The position numbers and the translations under genes are program-made. Below, piece by piece: positions 37,190-49,540 of a stretch of DNA of 64,000 nucleotides. This DNA comes from Diphasiastrum complanatum (lineage: Eukaryota; Streptophyta; Lycopodiopsida; Lycopodiales; Lycopodiaceae). The notes under the pieces were generated by a model. The model was given only the letters and a program-made list of their open reading frames with translations. It searched no databases and was not told the DNA's origin. The stretch lies in NCBI GenBank assembly GCA_029204225.1, contig CM055093.1:31941777-32005776 (forward strand), given 5' to 3'. Numbering within the stretch: the stretch's first letter is position 1; each line of letters starts with the position of its first letter.

Positions 37190-37620
37190 AGTCCTTGTAG
37201 CGCAGGCATCCCAAAGGGAGCCGGGAACCACGACTTAGCTTCCCAGCCTTCAACTCTTGCCATCCAAACCCACTTGACATACAAGCAGCCAACTTGCCAA
37301 CAACGATCAGACTTAACCAACTTGAAGTATCAAAAACCAACATTGAGATCCAACCTGGCGCCATGCCGGATCGGGGGTCCCGATGTGGGTGACTTCCCTC
37401 CAAGCAAGCCGTCCGACATACATCAAACTTAACCAACTCGAAGCTTCGTTACAAACGAGTAACATCCATTCCAAGCAAGCGGTCTGACTTACATCAGACT
37501 TAACCAACTGAAAGCTTCGTCACGAGCACTGGAAGCCAACCTGGCGCCACGCCAGACTGGACAGCCATAAACAGGTAACTTCCACCCAAGCAAGCCATCC
37601 AACTCAGCCGACAAGTTAGA
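37190..37620. repeat. Degenerate minisatellite with AACTTAACCAACT-type motif
   Basis: CATCAGACTTAACCAACT-type blocks followed by GAAG occur near 37305, 37420 and 37493; CCAAGCAAGC occurs at 37391, 37472 and 37587, and CCAACCTGGCGCCA at 37350 and 37529. Spacing is 70-115 bp. It may be the untranslated or LTR part of the neighbouring Ty3-like element. Confidence 0.65.
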
Positions 37621-38295
37621 GCCCGTTTCCCAAGAGCTTAACCCATTCACGTTCATGCAAGGAACACTCAGAACCACAAGCCGCGACAAATATGGAAACA
37701 ACCAGTTCCTGGACCAAATGGTCCCGACAACATACCACTGGCGCCGCGGACCGAATGGTCCTGACGGCATACCGCTGGCGTCCTGAGATACGACCCTCAG
37801 CTATGTGCCAACTTAAAAATTTGGAAGCGGCCTTACAACTGGCGCTTTTACCGAACACTGAAACCCAAAAGGTAATCAGAGTCAGTTTGAGAAAAATCTC
37901 ACTTTATTGATAAATCTGAGAAGGTTATATTTCAAGTGTGTGACCGACCCTAGTCTCCGGGGCGCTAGTATGCCAAGGCGAGAGCCATGACAACATTCCA
38001 GCAAGGGAGGCTGAGACTTGGTTGGAGCTCGCTCTGAGTCGCAACCCGCACTCCCCTATAGTATTGGTGTGATTCGGCACCCCCCCCCTCATACCAAGCA
38101 CTCTACCCAAGCTGGTAAAGCACATTTTTCTCTCTCTAGGATTTTCTCTTTATAGAAAGTCATTTTCTCTCTCTAGATTTTACTGATCCCCAGGCTTCCT
38201 TTAATCATGCCTAGATCGTGTAAGGTGATTGCACATCGATCTGAGCTCTCTGGACTCCAATAGAACCGATCAAAGATTTTCAGCTATAGGAACTT

Positions 38296-38408
38296 GGCGC
38301 CGGCTGGATTCTGGTTACAGTGGCGCCGGGAGCGGCGCCGACACCGTTGGCGCCGGGAGCAGCATGGGCGCTGCTGGCGCCGGAGAAATAGTTGGCGCCG
38401 ATGGCGCC
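38296..38408. repeat. GGCGCC array
   Basis: Seven GGCGCC palindromes occur within 113 bp, often as TGGCGCCGG. TGGCGCC is also the start of the primer-binding site for tRNA-Asp used by some plant Ty3 elements, so the array could be an amplified primer-site region. The encoded Gly/Ala-rich ORF is taken as a by-product. Confidence 0.75.
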
Positions 38409-38679
38409 GGAAACATCCACCCCACCTTTATAAAATCTAATGTCCTCATCAGATGTCAGATTAAAGTAAAGGTGGCTCCCAATTAAAATAACTATACATT
38501 TAAGCTACTTGGCACAGTACTCAATTTACTGGCCACTTTTTATTAACATTGAAGTTGGCACACCATAAGTCGGAGGCTCAACTCTTTGAACTGAAAGATT
38601 ACATAACTTGAAAATATATAACTTACCTACTTTTCCACATGACTTGTAAGCCATAAGACACCTAAGAAAATGTGCCCTC

Positions 38680-39470
38680 CTACTTCTCTCCTTTTGCTCT
38701 AACTAATTGATAAACACCCCCTCATACCTATACACCTCACCCTCTCACTTTACTTCTCCTAGAGTCTCCCTTACACCTCTCACACTTATTTTGGACACCT
38801 CAGCCACTCCCTCAAGGCTATACATTCCCTATAAAAGGACTAACTCGCCCCTCTCCCTCATTATTCATCTCCCATTCATTTTTGCTTTGGCTCTTGCTCT
38901 TGCTTCTATGTGTGTAGGTGTTTGGAAGAAATCTTGGAGCTATGGCTTGAGGAGGATCTGTCAAGCTTGGATTGGAACCATTTTTGGAACCACTTATACA
39001 CACACTCACTTTTTCTTACCTCTTTCATCTCTCTCTCTCTCTCTAAAACTCTCATACCATCTATAAGACTGATGGCCATGTATGTCACAACATCCATGAC
39101 TTGATGGCCATGCATGTCACACCATCCATGACTTGATGGCTTTGCATCTCGCATCATCCATAGCTTAATGGTCATGCATGTCTGATTGGACCTTGCATGC
39201 CTGATTGGAGAGCTTGCATGTCTGATTTGGGAACTTGCATGTATGATTTGAAGCTTGCATGTTGAAACTAGAGTTTGCATGTCATACCATCCCTAGCCTA
39301 ATGACTTTGCATGTTGGAATTTAATCTTGCATGTCAGATTGGATTCATGCATGTCATGCCTCCTAATGTCAAATGCCTATGCATGCTCTTTTCTTGATCA
39401 GTAAGCTTTTGCATGTCATAAGAAACCACTATTCTTGGTATAAGATTCTTTAAGATCCAAAATTTGTTAA
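38680..39470 (+). repeat. LTR-like region with TATA box and TTGCATGT minisatellite
   Basis: CTATAAAAGGA at about 38830 is followed by a pyrimidine-rich stretch, as in an LTR promoter. From 39070 to 39420 the motif TTGCATGT(C) or GCATGTC recurs about every 25-45 bp, at least ten times. A copia gag follows at 39601, so this may be the 5' LTR and leader of that element; TTGGTATAAGATTC (about 39436) could be a decayed primer-binding site. Confidence 0.55.
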
Positions 39471-39599
39471 CTTCTGGTTGATGTAAAGATCTAAGAATCC
39501 ATCATCCCAAAACCATTGTATATGTATTTGGCCTTGGGCCAATTGATCTTGCATGATTTGAAAGAAAATCCTTCGGGGAGAGGGGGGGGGTCCCCATCT

Positions 39600-40520
39600 T
39601 GACCCCTCAATATCATAAAAATGAATGTTTCCAATGAAGTGTTGTGGGAGATTGGCTCATGCACCTCATCCAAGGAGGCTTGGGACACATTGAAATCCAT
39701 CTATGAGGTGAATGATGGAGAGGTGAAAGCATACATCACAAAGGACAAGCCAAGAGGAAGGGGCAAAGAGCATCATCAACATTTCAAGAAGGACAAATTA
39801 AAGGACAAGAGTGATGAGGAGTCATCACAAACATCAAAAAGTTGCAAATCCAACAAGAAGTGCTTCTTTTGTGGTAAGAAGGGGCATTTTGCTTGTAATT
39901 GTTTCAAGAAAAAAGAGTTTAAGAGGGATGGTGATGTGGTAGCAAGTGGGACTAGATGTGGTAATCTTTTCAAGATTGATGCTAATCCTTGTCGAAGTGT
40001 GGCCAAAAAGAGCTTGGATCATCTCAAGGAGGAGAAGACAAGTGATCTACCTCAACCTATGTTCCAAGATGGTAAGGCTCATGAAGATGGTGCTTTGGCA
40101 AAAGCACATGGAGAGTTATTGCCAAGAAGGTCTACTTCTCATCAATTTTTTTATCTTGTTAATTTGGATGATCTCTTTTCATCATGCAGAAGCAAAGATG
40201 GTGCCATTTTATGTGACTTCTTATGTGAGGACTTCAATTGGAGGTATCTCTTATCAATGGTGCTTGATATGAAGATTGCAATAGTTGATACTTTGGGGAT
40301 CTTTAATAGATCTATATGCTTTGTCAAAATTCCTTTGCAAGTAAGGAATAAGGAGGATCTTATCTCAATCAAGAGGATGATGGTAGGATTCTCAAATCTA
40401 CCAAAAATCCAAGTGTATGATGGAGATTTGCCAAGGCTTGAGGAGGAGGCTTCTCAAGACATGGTTTTGTGGAGATCTTCAAGAGGCAGGACCGAGTCTT
40501 TGTGGCTCACAATATAGGGC
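39600..40520 (+). mobile_element. Ty1/copia gag fragment with zinc knuckle
   Basis: An unusually long open frame of nearly 300 codons reads NVSNEVLWEIGSCTSSKEAW, a Lys-rich linker and the intact knuckle CFFCGKKGHFACNC (39860-39901). After about 39940 the frame no longer matches known pol domains. It resembles the gag at 9040-9180 (EVGKCTSSSDAW), so both copia remnants are related. Confidence 0.75.
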
Positions 40521-40689
40521 AAAGAGGGGCAATTTTCAGGTTGTATCTACTTCAACACATTTGCTTCTCTTCCATTATTTGATGTACCATTTTGCTTAAT
40601 TGAGATTTCTACATTTCAAAGTTCAAGTAAGGCAATACTAGTTCATCAAATGTGGTGAAGCGTTGGATGTCATTCTTTGTTATACCATA

Positions 40690-41030
40690 ACATTTAGATA
40701 TTGTAGTGAGTGGTTTGAATAAGATAGTCTTGATGTGTAATTTTGTTATTGTATTTTCTTAGGTGGTTAACAAAGATTCTATAATGCTTAACATTCGGCC
40801 TCCTACCATAAAGAGCCTCATAAGGAGATCTACCATCCAAAGTAACATTGGATCTTCTTTTTCCAAGATAGTTAGCACACATTAAAGCCTCACCTCAGTA
40901 AAACTTAGAAAGATTAGCATGTAACCTCATTGCTTTTGCCATCTCACAAAGAGATCTATTCTTCCTCTCGGTCACTCCATTTTGTTGTGGTGTCCTTGGA
41001 CATGTTCTTTTGTTTGAAGGTTGCAAGAGC
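40690..41030 (-). mobile_element. Ty1/copia integrase fragment
   Basis: Read on the minus strand: TPQQNGVTERKNRSLCEMAK, a stop, then ALMCANYLGKRRSNVTLDGR and SPYEALYGRRPNVKHYRIF. It is the C-terminal half of a copia integrase core. Its orientation is opposite to the gag fragment next to it. Confidence 0.82.
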
Positions 41031-41350
41031 TTTCCTAATTGCTATTCTATAATCTAGGTGCATACATATGTTGAAAGTTTAAAAGATTTTTAACATAATA
41101 TGGCAACTTTGCAAGCACACTTATCTTTCCAAACTCGTAATGGATACCTGCTGAATATTAAGCCCATTTTCAGACAAATTAAAAAGCAGAAAATGTATGC
41201 GTTTTTTTCAAAGGCAAATTCTGCTTTTTCTGCCTGTCTGTGACCGTCTGTACGACCGTACGTACAGCTGCCATGTGTTTTCAATGGTCAGTCAAAGTCA
41301 AACTGCCCGTTATGCTTCATAATGGGCATGTGAAAAAAATCTGAGGTATC

Positions 41351-41504
41351 CATTACGCAATGGAAGGTGCCTGGGCACAAGCCATTTTGCCCGGTTCAGC
41401 TTTCCAAAAAAATCTAGGCTCGGCCCCTCCGAGCCTTGCCCAATTTTTTTTGGAAATCCTTACCAGGCAGAATGGCCTGTGCCCGCCGACTCCTTCCATA
41501 ATCC
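41351..41504. repeat. Foldback element, about 154 bp
   Basis: The arms GGAAGGTGCCTGGGCACAAG-CCATTTTGCC and GGCAGAATGG-CCTGTGCCCG-CCGACTCCTTCC pair when one is inverted; further in, TTTCCAAAAAAAT pairs with ATTTTTTTTGGAAA and GGCTCGG with CCGAGCC. The whole unit is almost one long hairpin, as in foldback MITEs. Confidence 0.75.
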
Positions 41505-43303
41505 AAATAGGTCAATTTCATTTTCACAAGCTATACATAGTAATTTGTGCAAAAAAAACTATATTTTTGAAATGGTATAGAGCAATTTGTTTTTTTAGCA
41601 TGGTATATATAGGGCACATCACATCAACATAGTGCTTATTTATGAAGAAGTGGTCAATGTTATGTTGAACCTAATGTGGGAGCCAAGCAAGTCTCAAGTA
41701 TGTAACTTTTTCAAGAGGGGTTCAAGCCTACATCTACACAACATGGCAAGAATTTCCCTCTTATCCAACTTGTCCCAATGTCTTTGACATTGTACAAAAT
41801 AATTACTTCTTAGGTGGTCTTATATTCCACATTCACGAGATGAGTACATCGTGCCAGTAAGATTGTTACCAAGTAGTATCCCTAACCAGGTGGCAGAAAG
41901 GTGATTGGCCTAGGGGTAAATATATTTCAACCCGTCCCGTTGGCCTTTCGGTTTGGGATCTAAACCTTTTTATACATCAATATGATTTTAGTATGTACAA
42001 ACATGGTATGTGAGTATAAATTTAGCACTTTGGTATATCAATATGATTTTGGTAGTCAAAATTATTTGGGCATATGTTGCTGGAAACCTAGAAATGCTAT
42101 CCCTTGGTGGACCAAGTCCCAAGGGAGTATGAGGGAGCATTGTCCACTTTCTATCCCTTGGTGGACCACGTCCCAAGGGAGGATGAGGGAGCATTGTCCA
42201 AGGGCTTTCTATTCCAAAAAAAATTGACGCGTTTTGCTTTGGAAGCCACATCCTACCTCTTTGAAATATTTGTCCTTTAACTTTTCCTAGAAAGCTACAG
42301 CCCCCAGGGGCCCAGCTTGGGCCACAAGGGACCAAGGCCCACGCCAACAGATAAATTGCCAAAAAAATGGACGCCCAAGGTTTTGACCCTTCGTCCAGGA
42401 CCATTCGGCCTCTCGTCCCACTGCGGGAGCCCTTAGTCCTTAGGGTTTGACCGGTCCTCTCTCCCCCGCGTAGGACTAGAAACTCGCTTTTCTTTTCAAA
42501 AATTCAAACTCTCTCCTCTTTATTCCAGTATCTCTCCTTGCTCTCGATAATGGCTATGAGCTCACGCATCGCCGAAGGTCTTGAGCTCACGCGCTGCCAT
42601 GGCCACGCGCTCGCTCTCTAGACCGCTTCGTTTGCTTGTCAGCTTGTCTCCGTGTTCAGCTGGTTAAGTCGTATATCAATCAGCTTATCAGCTTGTGTGC
42701 TTACTATTCAGTTCTCATTGCTTCTTCCTTCGAATTCACCGGCTCTTGGCCTGCAACGATCAACAAAACCATTAGTGGCTGCTTTGAATTAATTAATGTT
42801 TGGTTTGTGATGGTTTTGTCGATCTGTGGGCAGTGAATCGAGCTCGGTGTTGTGTGGTAGTGGAAGTTGATGAGAGTAGTGTGTGGTGATTCTTCATCAT
42901 GTAACTCCACAAGGAGTAGTTTGTGTCATCCAACCGATCTTCATCAAATGGTTTTTGGACGTAGTTGAAGTTTTGTGTTTAATCGTGCGTGTTTGGATGA
43001 GTGACGAGTTCCGCTGTTTTTGCCTGGCAATATTTTTTGTATCTTTAGCGGAGGAGTTGCGCATATGGTCTTGCCTCTTTTAAAAGCTGTTCCAATTGGT
43101 GGGTTATTGAAGAAGATGGAGAGTCTTGTCCACTGGGATGATCCAGCTATTGTCTGGCCAAAATATGCAGTAATTCTTGCACAAAGATAGTCTTTTACAT
43201 CAAAGCTAAGTCTTGTAAGTTTGGAAGTTCTTCTGTCGATTGCTCTCAGTTTTGCGATTGCTGTATCAGCTATTTCTTCGAACCTCAGGGTCAGACGCAA
43301 AGA
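41505..43303 (+). promoter_or_regulatory. Upstream region and 5' leader of CSLD
   Basis: The nearest 800 bp (42480-43303) are pyrimidine-rich with CTCTC motifs and have no TE similarity, so they probably contain the promoter and leader. The CSLD frame stays open upstream of its ATG for at least 100 bp but has no other ATG. No TATA box was clearly seen. Farther up (41505-42096, 42204-42480) I see nothing else. Confidence 0.4.
42097..42203. repeat. 54-bp tandem duplication
   Basis: Copies at 42097-42150 and 42151-42203 share CTATCCCTTGGTGGACCA and GAGGGAGCATTGTCC. Each contains a small CCCTTGG..CCAAGGG inverted repeat. Confidence 0.85.
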
Positions 43304-44160
43304 ATGATGGCGTCGTCTGAATCGGTTGGAAATGCGAGGAATCAAAATATCTACTCTGAAGAAGGCTCTACGACCAAGCGAAGCCCAAGCGGGAGTCTTC
43401 TTTCTGCTTCTGAAGATAATAATGATCAGGGAAGCCATTGGAATTCTGGTTATGCAAACTACATGGTGCATATTCCACCAACGCCTGATAACCAGCTATC
43501 CATGCAGGCGGAGCAAACGATGGCTGTCGACGACGCTGCTGGCAAACCGGCGGCTAATCAACAATCCGTCTCCAGCACGATCTTTACAGGCGGCTTTAAG
43601 AATGCAACAAAAGGCCATACCATGGAAAAGATGATAGAAAGGATTTACAGCCATCCCCATACAGCATCATCTTGCAGTGTTCGTGGCTGCAGTGGAGAGG
43701 AGATGAGGGATGAATTTGGAAGGGAGCTTCCGCCCTGTGAGTGTGATTTCAGGATTTGCACCGATTGCTATGCGGATGCTCTCAAAAGCGGAGGAAAATG
43801 CCCTGGATGCAAAGAAATCTATAGAGGGCTCAATTCAGACGGAGCTGATGCAGGAGAGCTACGGCAACTGCTACCACTGCCGCCACCTCCTGGTATGCGT
43901 GCGGGATTAGATCGCCGTTTGTCAGTGACATCAAACAAGTCTCCTGTCTTGCGGCTAAATCAGACCTCAGATTTTGATCACACCCGTTGGTTGTATCAAA
44001 CAAAGGGGACATATGGATATGGCAATGCAGTGTGGCCGAAGGATGAACCTTATAAAGATGGAGGCAAGGGCAATGGACCACGGCCCATGTTCGCTGAGAA
44101 GGCAAGAAGGCCGCTATCTCGCAAGGTTAATGCCTCCGCTGCGATCCTCAGTCCTTACAG
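43304..44160 (+). CDS. CSLD: CSLD exon 1: N-terminal region and RING-like zinc finger
   Basis: It carries 285 codons plus 2 bases and ends SAILSPYR with donor TACAG/GTTTG. The tail [12 protein letters not shown] and the zinc finger from CSVRGC to CPGCKEIYR are CSLD hallmarks. Confidence 0.95.
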
Positions 44161-47100
44161 GTTTGTTTGTTCTACACGATTTCCGATTGTACGAGTAAGG
44201 AGAGATATGCTTGCAAGCGTAAAGCTCTACAACTAAAATCTTCTCTTTTATTGTTTTCCTTTAACGATGTGAGGGAGGCTTATTGGTTTTATTTTTTTGA
44301 TGCAGGCTTCTAGTGGCGATCAGAATGGTGGTGCTTGGTCTCTTTCTTGCTTGGAGAGTTCGCAACCCCAATAGGGATGCTATGTGGCTATGGGGCATGT
44401 CTGTTGTATGTGAGATTTGGTTTGCGTTCTCTTGGGTTCTAGATCAGCTTCCAAAGCTCTGCCCTGTGAACCGTGTCACTGATCTTACGGTGCTGAAAGA
44501 TAAATTTGAAAGGCCAACTTTAGAGAATCCCCTAGGGCGATCCGACCTACCTGGGTTCGATGTGTTTGTCTCCACTGCTGATCCAGAAAAAGAACCCCCG
44601 TTGGTTACTGCAAACACCATCCTGTCCATCCTTGCAGCAGATTATCCTGTTGAGAAACTGAATTGCTATCTTTCAGATGATGGAGGCGCTCTCATGACAT
44701 TTGAAGCTTTAGCAGAAGCAGCAACTTTTGCAAGGATATGGGTGCCCTTTTGCAGAAAACATAACATTGAACCCAGGAATCCAGAATCCTACTTCTTAAT
44801 GAAAGGCGATCCGACGAAGAACAAGGTGAAAAGTGATTTTGTGAAAGATCGCCGAAGGGTGAAAAGAGAATATGATGAGTTTAAGGTGAGAATTAATGGC
44901 CTGCCAGAAGCAATTCGAAGGAGATCAGAGGCTTACAATGCTCATGAAGAAATGAGGGCCAAGAGGGTTCAGGTGGAGAGCGGAGATGATTTAGGTGAAC
45001 CTTTAAAGATACCAAAAGCAACCTGGATGGCAGATGGAACACATTGGCCAGGAACTTGGACAAGCTCAGACAAAGAACATGCCCGCGGAGACCATGCTGG
45101 CATCATTCAGGTATCAACATGTTCATGACATCAGAGCAATTGAGATTAGTTTTGTTGTCTTTACAATCGTTTTGTCCTTAACCTTTAAGTTAAAGATTCT
45201 TGCCTCGCATCTCAGGACGGTGTGTTCATCTTTTAGTTTTGTGGAATGTTTATGTGACTAGAATCTTCAATTGTTTTTCTACTTTCTGGTTCATGCGAAG
45301 GTCAGTTGCTTTAGGTTAATCTACTAACTCTCCAGCATGATCTGTGTCTCCTTGAAAAGCCTCTTCCCAATCTTTTCTGATGTTTTCAGAACTACTGCTG
45401 GTAGCTTATCGTCGTTTCAGAAATTTCTGTTTGTTATAAATGATTTGCTTGCATGGTTTCATTCTCTGTCCTGGAACTTCGTTTCTAAAAGCGCCAAAAT
45501 CTCAGAACATTTGTCTCGGCGAGTGCTGGAGGTTTGATTTGTTTGGTGGCTTCTCCATAGAGGTTTTTCTTGTTCAGATTAGAAAATCAGTGAAGCTAAA
45601 TGGGCTACTAATTTTCAGGTGATGCTTGCACCTACTACTAGCGAGCCTGTATTTGGGAGTTCGGATGAAGACAACATGATCGACACTGTAGAAGTGGACA
45701 TACGACTTCCCATGCTTGTCTATGTTTCAAGAGAAAAACGTCCCGGATACGATCACAACAAAAAGGCAGGTGCCATGAATGCCTTAGTTCGCGCCAGTGC
45801 TATAATGTCAAATGGACCTTTCATCCTCAATCTTGATTGTGACCACTACATCTTCAATTCTCTTGCTTTAAGGGAGGCAATGTGCTTCATGATGGATCGT
45901 GGTGGAGACCGCCTTGCTTATGTCCAATTTCCTCAGAGGTTCGAAGGAATTGACCCCAATGATCGCTATGCCAATCACAACACTGTCTTTTTTGATGTCA
46001 ATATGCGAGCGCTTGATGGCATACAAGGACCTGTTTATGTGGGAACAGGTTGTGTTTTTCGGAGAATAGCTCTCTATGGATTTGATCCTCCACGGTATGA
46101 TTCTCACGGGCTTTGTGGAGGCAAAAGAAAGCATAAAAAGGCCAAGAGAAAAGGAAGCACAGAAAGTTCTAAAGTCATTCCTGTGGGTGATGAAGAAGTG
46201 GGCGATCCAGAAGCTCAGCCTCCGAAGCGATTTGGTAACTCTGCAACATTTGTTTTATCCATTCCTGTGGCAGAATACCAAGGTCTGCCCCTTGCTGATC
46301 AAGGAGTCAAATTTGGCAGACCGGCAGGGGCACTAACTACACCTCGGGAGCCACTTGATGCAGAGACTGTTGCAGAGGCCATTAGTGTGATCTCTTCTTG
46401 GTATGAAGACAAGACAGAGTGGGGTCAGAGAGTTGGCTGGATATACGGTTCTGTTACAGAGGATGTGGTGACAGGCTACAGAATGCACAACCGGGGATGG
46501 AGATCGGTCTATTGTGTCACACAAAGAGATGCTTTTCGTGGCACTGCACCCATTAATCTGACAGACAGGTTGCATCAGGTACTACGTTGGGCAACTGGGT
46601 CTGTAGAAATATTCTTCTCTAAAAACAATGCGCTTCTTGCCAGCTCCAGAATGAAATATCTTCAAAGAGTTGCTTACCTGAACGTTGGCATCTATCCATT
46701 TACTTCAATATTTCTCCTGGTCTATTGCTTCCTACCTGCATTATCTCTCTTTAGTGGCCAATTCATCGTCAAAACACTCAATGTGACATTTTTGGTATAT
46801 TTGCTTACAATTACAGTTACCTTATTCATGCTAGCTATCCTTGAGGTAAAATGGTCTGGGATAACACTCGACGAATGGTGGAGAAATGAGCAATTCTGGG
46901 TGATAGGAGGGACAAGTGCCCATCTAGCGGCTGTTCTGCAAGGATTATTGAAAGTAGTAGCTGGAGTAGAAATATCATTCACTTTGACATCTAAATCTGG
47001 AGGCGAAGGAGAGCAGGATCAGTTTGCAGATTTGTATATAATCAAGTGGACAGCCCTGATGATTCCTCCAATAACTATTATGATGATTAACCTTGTAGCC

Positions 47101-47358
47101 ATTGCTGTTGGGATCTCAAGAACTATCTACAGTGAAATCCCCCAATGGAGTAAATTGATTGGTGGAGTTTTTTTCAGTTTATGGGTCCTGGCCCATCTTT
47201 ATCCTTTTGCAAAGGGCCTTATGGGGAAGCGAGGCCGAACACCCACCATTGTGTTTGTGTGGTCAGGCCTCCTTGCTATCATTATCTCTCTCCTTTGGGT
47301 CTCCATAAGCCCTCCATCACCAAATAGCGGTATTGGTGGGAGTTTTCAGTTCCCGTAG
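43304..47358 (+). CDS. CSLD: Cellulose synthase-like protein D (CSLD), 3 exons, intact
   Basis: A Golgi/plasma-membrane family 2 glycosyltransferase expected to extend a beta-1,4-glucan (or mannan) for walls of tip-growing or dividing cells. Exons 43304-44160, 44306-45110 and 45619-47358 join through GT-AG introns in phase to 1133 aa. RING-like zinc finger with Cys 124, 129, 145, 147, 152, 155, 166, 169; two membrane spans at about aa 287-335; catalytic signatures DDG (410-412), DCD (627-629), TED (834-836) and QVLRW (874-878); a basic insert [10 protein letters not shown] (723-732) typical of the D subgroup; six C-terminal spans. The length matches the family (about 1100-1180). The start is MM at 43304; the second Met is equally possible. 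No lesion was found. The subgroup number within CSLD cannot be decided. Confidence 0.96.
44306..45110 (+). CDS. CSLD: CSLD exon 2: two membrane spans and first catalytic Asp
   Basis: The acceptor is TTGATGCAG before 44306 and the donor ATTCAG/GTATC after 45110. It encodes [20 protein letters not shown], the [10 protein letters not shown]-type loop ([12 protein letters not shown]) and [14 protein letters not shown]. Confidence 0.95.
45619..47358 (+). CDS. CSLD: CSLD exon 3: catalytic core and C-terminal membrane spans
   Basis: The acceptor is ATTTTCAG before 45619; the TAG stop ends at 47358. It has 579 codons with DCD, TED and QVLRW motifs and six hydrophobic spans after residue 900. It is a single uninterrupted frame. 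Confidence 0.96.
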   Translation: MMLAPTTSEPVFGSSDEDNMIDTVEVDIRLPMLVYVSREKRPGYDHNKKAGAMNALVRASAIMSNGPFILNLDCDHYIFNSLALREAMCFMMDRGGDRLAYVQFPQRFEGIDPNDRYANHNTVFFDVNMRALDGIQGPVYVGTGCVFRRIALYGFDPPRYDSHGLCGGKRKHKKAKRKGSTESSKVIPVGDEEVGDPEAQPPKRFGNSATFVLSIPVAEYQGLPLADQGVKFGRPAGALTTPREPLDAETVAEAISVISSWYEDKTEWGQRVGWIYGSVTEDVVTGYRMHNRGWRSVYCVTQRDAFRGTAPINLTDRLHQVLRWATGSVEIFFSKNNALLASSRMKYLQRVAYLNVGIYPFTSIFLLVYCFLPALSLFSGQFIVKTLNVTFLVYLLTITVTLFMLAILEVKWSGITLDEWWRNEQFWVIGGTSAHLAAVLQGLLKVVAGVEISFTLTSKSGGEGEQDQFADLYIIKWTALMIPPITIMMINLVAIAVGISRTIYSEIPQWSKLIGGVFFSLWVLAHLYPFAKGLMGKRGRTPTIVFVWSGLLAIIISLLWVSISPPSPNSGIGGSFQFP

Positions 47359-49540
47359 CCAAGCTTGTAAAGAAACTCTTGTTGAGGGGCCTTTAGGAGA
47401 AACTGTTTTTTCCGAAAAAAATGTGGAATAGAACTTGATTGAGAATGAAACACTTGTACAGAGGCAAGCTCATACGATTATTTTTATTCTTTCAACGCAA
47501 AACTTCACTGTTGTGATGGCCTTTTGACATTTCTAATTTGGTAGATACTATAAATATGTCAGTTTTGAACTGCTTCAGATTGTTTTTAACATCTTAAAGT
47601 TCCCATCAATCTTTATAAACAGTCCAAAAAGTCAGCGGTCACAGATGTTACATTGATCAACAATGTAATGCCTTGTTATTCTGTTGTATGTATTGCATTT
47701 TCAATGGTATATTTGAAGAGATACCCAGAGACAAAAACACATTTCTTTGAAACCCTGGATTGCTTGAATAGCAACAAGTTTAGTGCTTGGTTTTAATGTT
47801 TTAGACTGCTAGTAATGTCGTCTGCAAAAGGAACATAACCAGTTATAGAATTCGTACATAGTTTGTGAAGAGCACTTCATATAATCCAGTTTTTTGCTTT
47901 ATTCACTATGTATTACAATGCATTTTGAAGATATACATTGTTGCTATGGTTGGAAAGCTGAGACATATGCAACCTTACTGTCGACAGATTCTTGCGTACC
48001 AGTTATGGTAGTCTTTTTAGCTTGTTAGTTCAAAAACTAGCATACTGTTTGTGATCATTTAAAACTCGACTAATTTTCTGTTTCAGAGGCTAGTAATCCC
48101 AAAAATTGGATGTTTACTTTCTGTGATTAGCTATATGGGGCGCAATAAAGTCCTGACCTGAGTAGATGGTTGGAACTGATTCTAGTTCTCTGAAAAAATG
48201 TTCATTCATGTGAAGCTGTTAGTTCCATTGTGAAAGCATTCATATCCTTCAGAGATCTGCATCTATGAAGGAACATTTATTTAACACATCAAAATGTTTG
48301 TGCCAGGAAAGTGAGGAAACAATGACGTTATTGAGCAAAGAAGTTTGTTAAAGAAAGGTTTTTTCTAACCTCCTTTGTTCACTTCATAGTTGGGTGAAAA
48401 CCAAGTTAGTTATGCTGAGGTGTTTTAGAGGCCCTTCTTGACAGATGAACCTGTAGCTTTCTTGCTTAGCTTGATATGTGTATGCAACTCCTATTAAGAA
48501 GATTTAGTGCACATTGTTAGAGAATGATATGAGAAGAATTAAGATCTCAAAAAAAGAGGAATGGCACATGTGGTGGAGACATAAGACATGAAGCGGATCA
48601 TTGTCATCATGGGGATGGAGATAACCGTGAGAAAAGCCCATGATCATATTGTCAAGATCCACAACAAGAAAATGGAAAGTGAATAAAGAGAATGTTCAAG
48701 AAAATGAATGAAAGAGTCCCTATTAAGATTAGGGAGTTGGAACACAAGTGGGTATGGGGACAAAGAATAGTAATTGGATTCAAGATAAAGTTCTTAAAGG
48801 TCTCAAACAACCTTTGATAGGGCTGCATTGAGAGGTAACGTTCCTTGGGAATGAATCTCCGCATGATAGGAAGGTGGATTAATCATCTAATCCCTGCTTG
48901 CAATTGAAGTCTATCTAGAAAGTACGAAGTTGGGTAGGTTAACAAACGCTACTACATTAACCATGTGAGACTTCTAATTGGCTTTCTATAGAGATTGGTG
49001 TCCTCAAAGGACGTTTGTTTATCTGTTGTATCAGGCATAAAATCTATCTACATAGTTGATATAACATCAAGCCTTGGAGATGATGATGGTTCATCCTCAA
49101 TATTACCATTTACATCATCAAAAGATATTTGAATCTTTACCATTTGGAATATATAAGAACACTATTATCACTCAAGAATTGGGATTTTTCTTGATTAAAG
49201 ACAAACCTTTACTCACAATGACTTCTTTGGTAGATGGAAGATAAACTCTATATGCATTTACTCGTTTCACTATATTCCACAAAAATGCATTTTGTAGATT
49301 TTGGACCTTCTTTAGATTCATTCTTTAGGAATATGAGCATAGGTGCTTGGGAAGCACTCAAGATGCAGTATTATGTTGGGGGAAGGTGTGATGTAATTCG
49401 ACTGGGCAACGAAAGTGAGCCTGAACTTGTCTTCCCAATCAAAAGAAAAACAATAAAACTATCTAGGATTGAATCTAACTCTCAAGAATCAGACAATTGC
49501 TTAGAACATTCATTTAACTTAGTAGAATGTCTAAGTAGGT
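47359..49540. other. CSLD 3' region and intergenic sequence
   Basis: The first few hundred bases probably hold the 3' UTR; no obvious polyadenylation signal stands out. The rest has ORFs up to 107 codons without recognised motifs. Confidence 0.4.

Noticed and set aside
38229-38486. Gly/Ala-rich ORF (GAGSGADTVGAG...)
   Set aside because: It is the by-product of the GGCGCC array; no start context, splice site or homologous domain supports a protein.
44161-44236. Extension of CSLD exon 1 to the in-frame stop at 44236
   Set aside because: The frame passes through a clear GT donor, and splicing to 44306 restores the conserved SPYRLL sequence.
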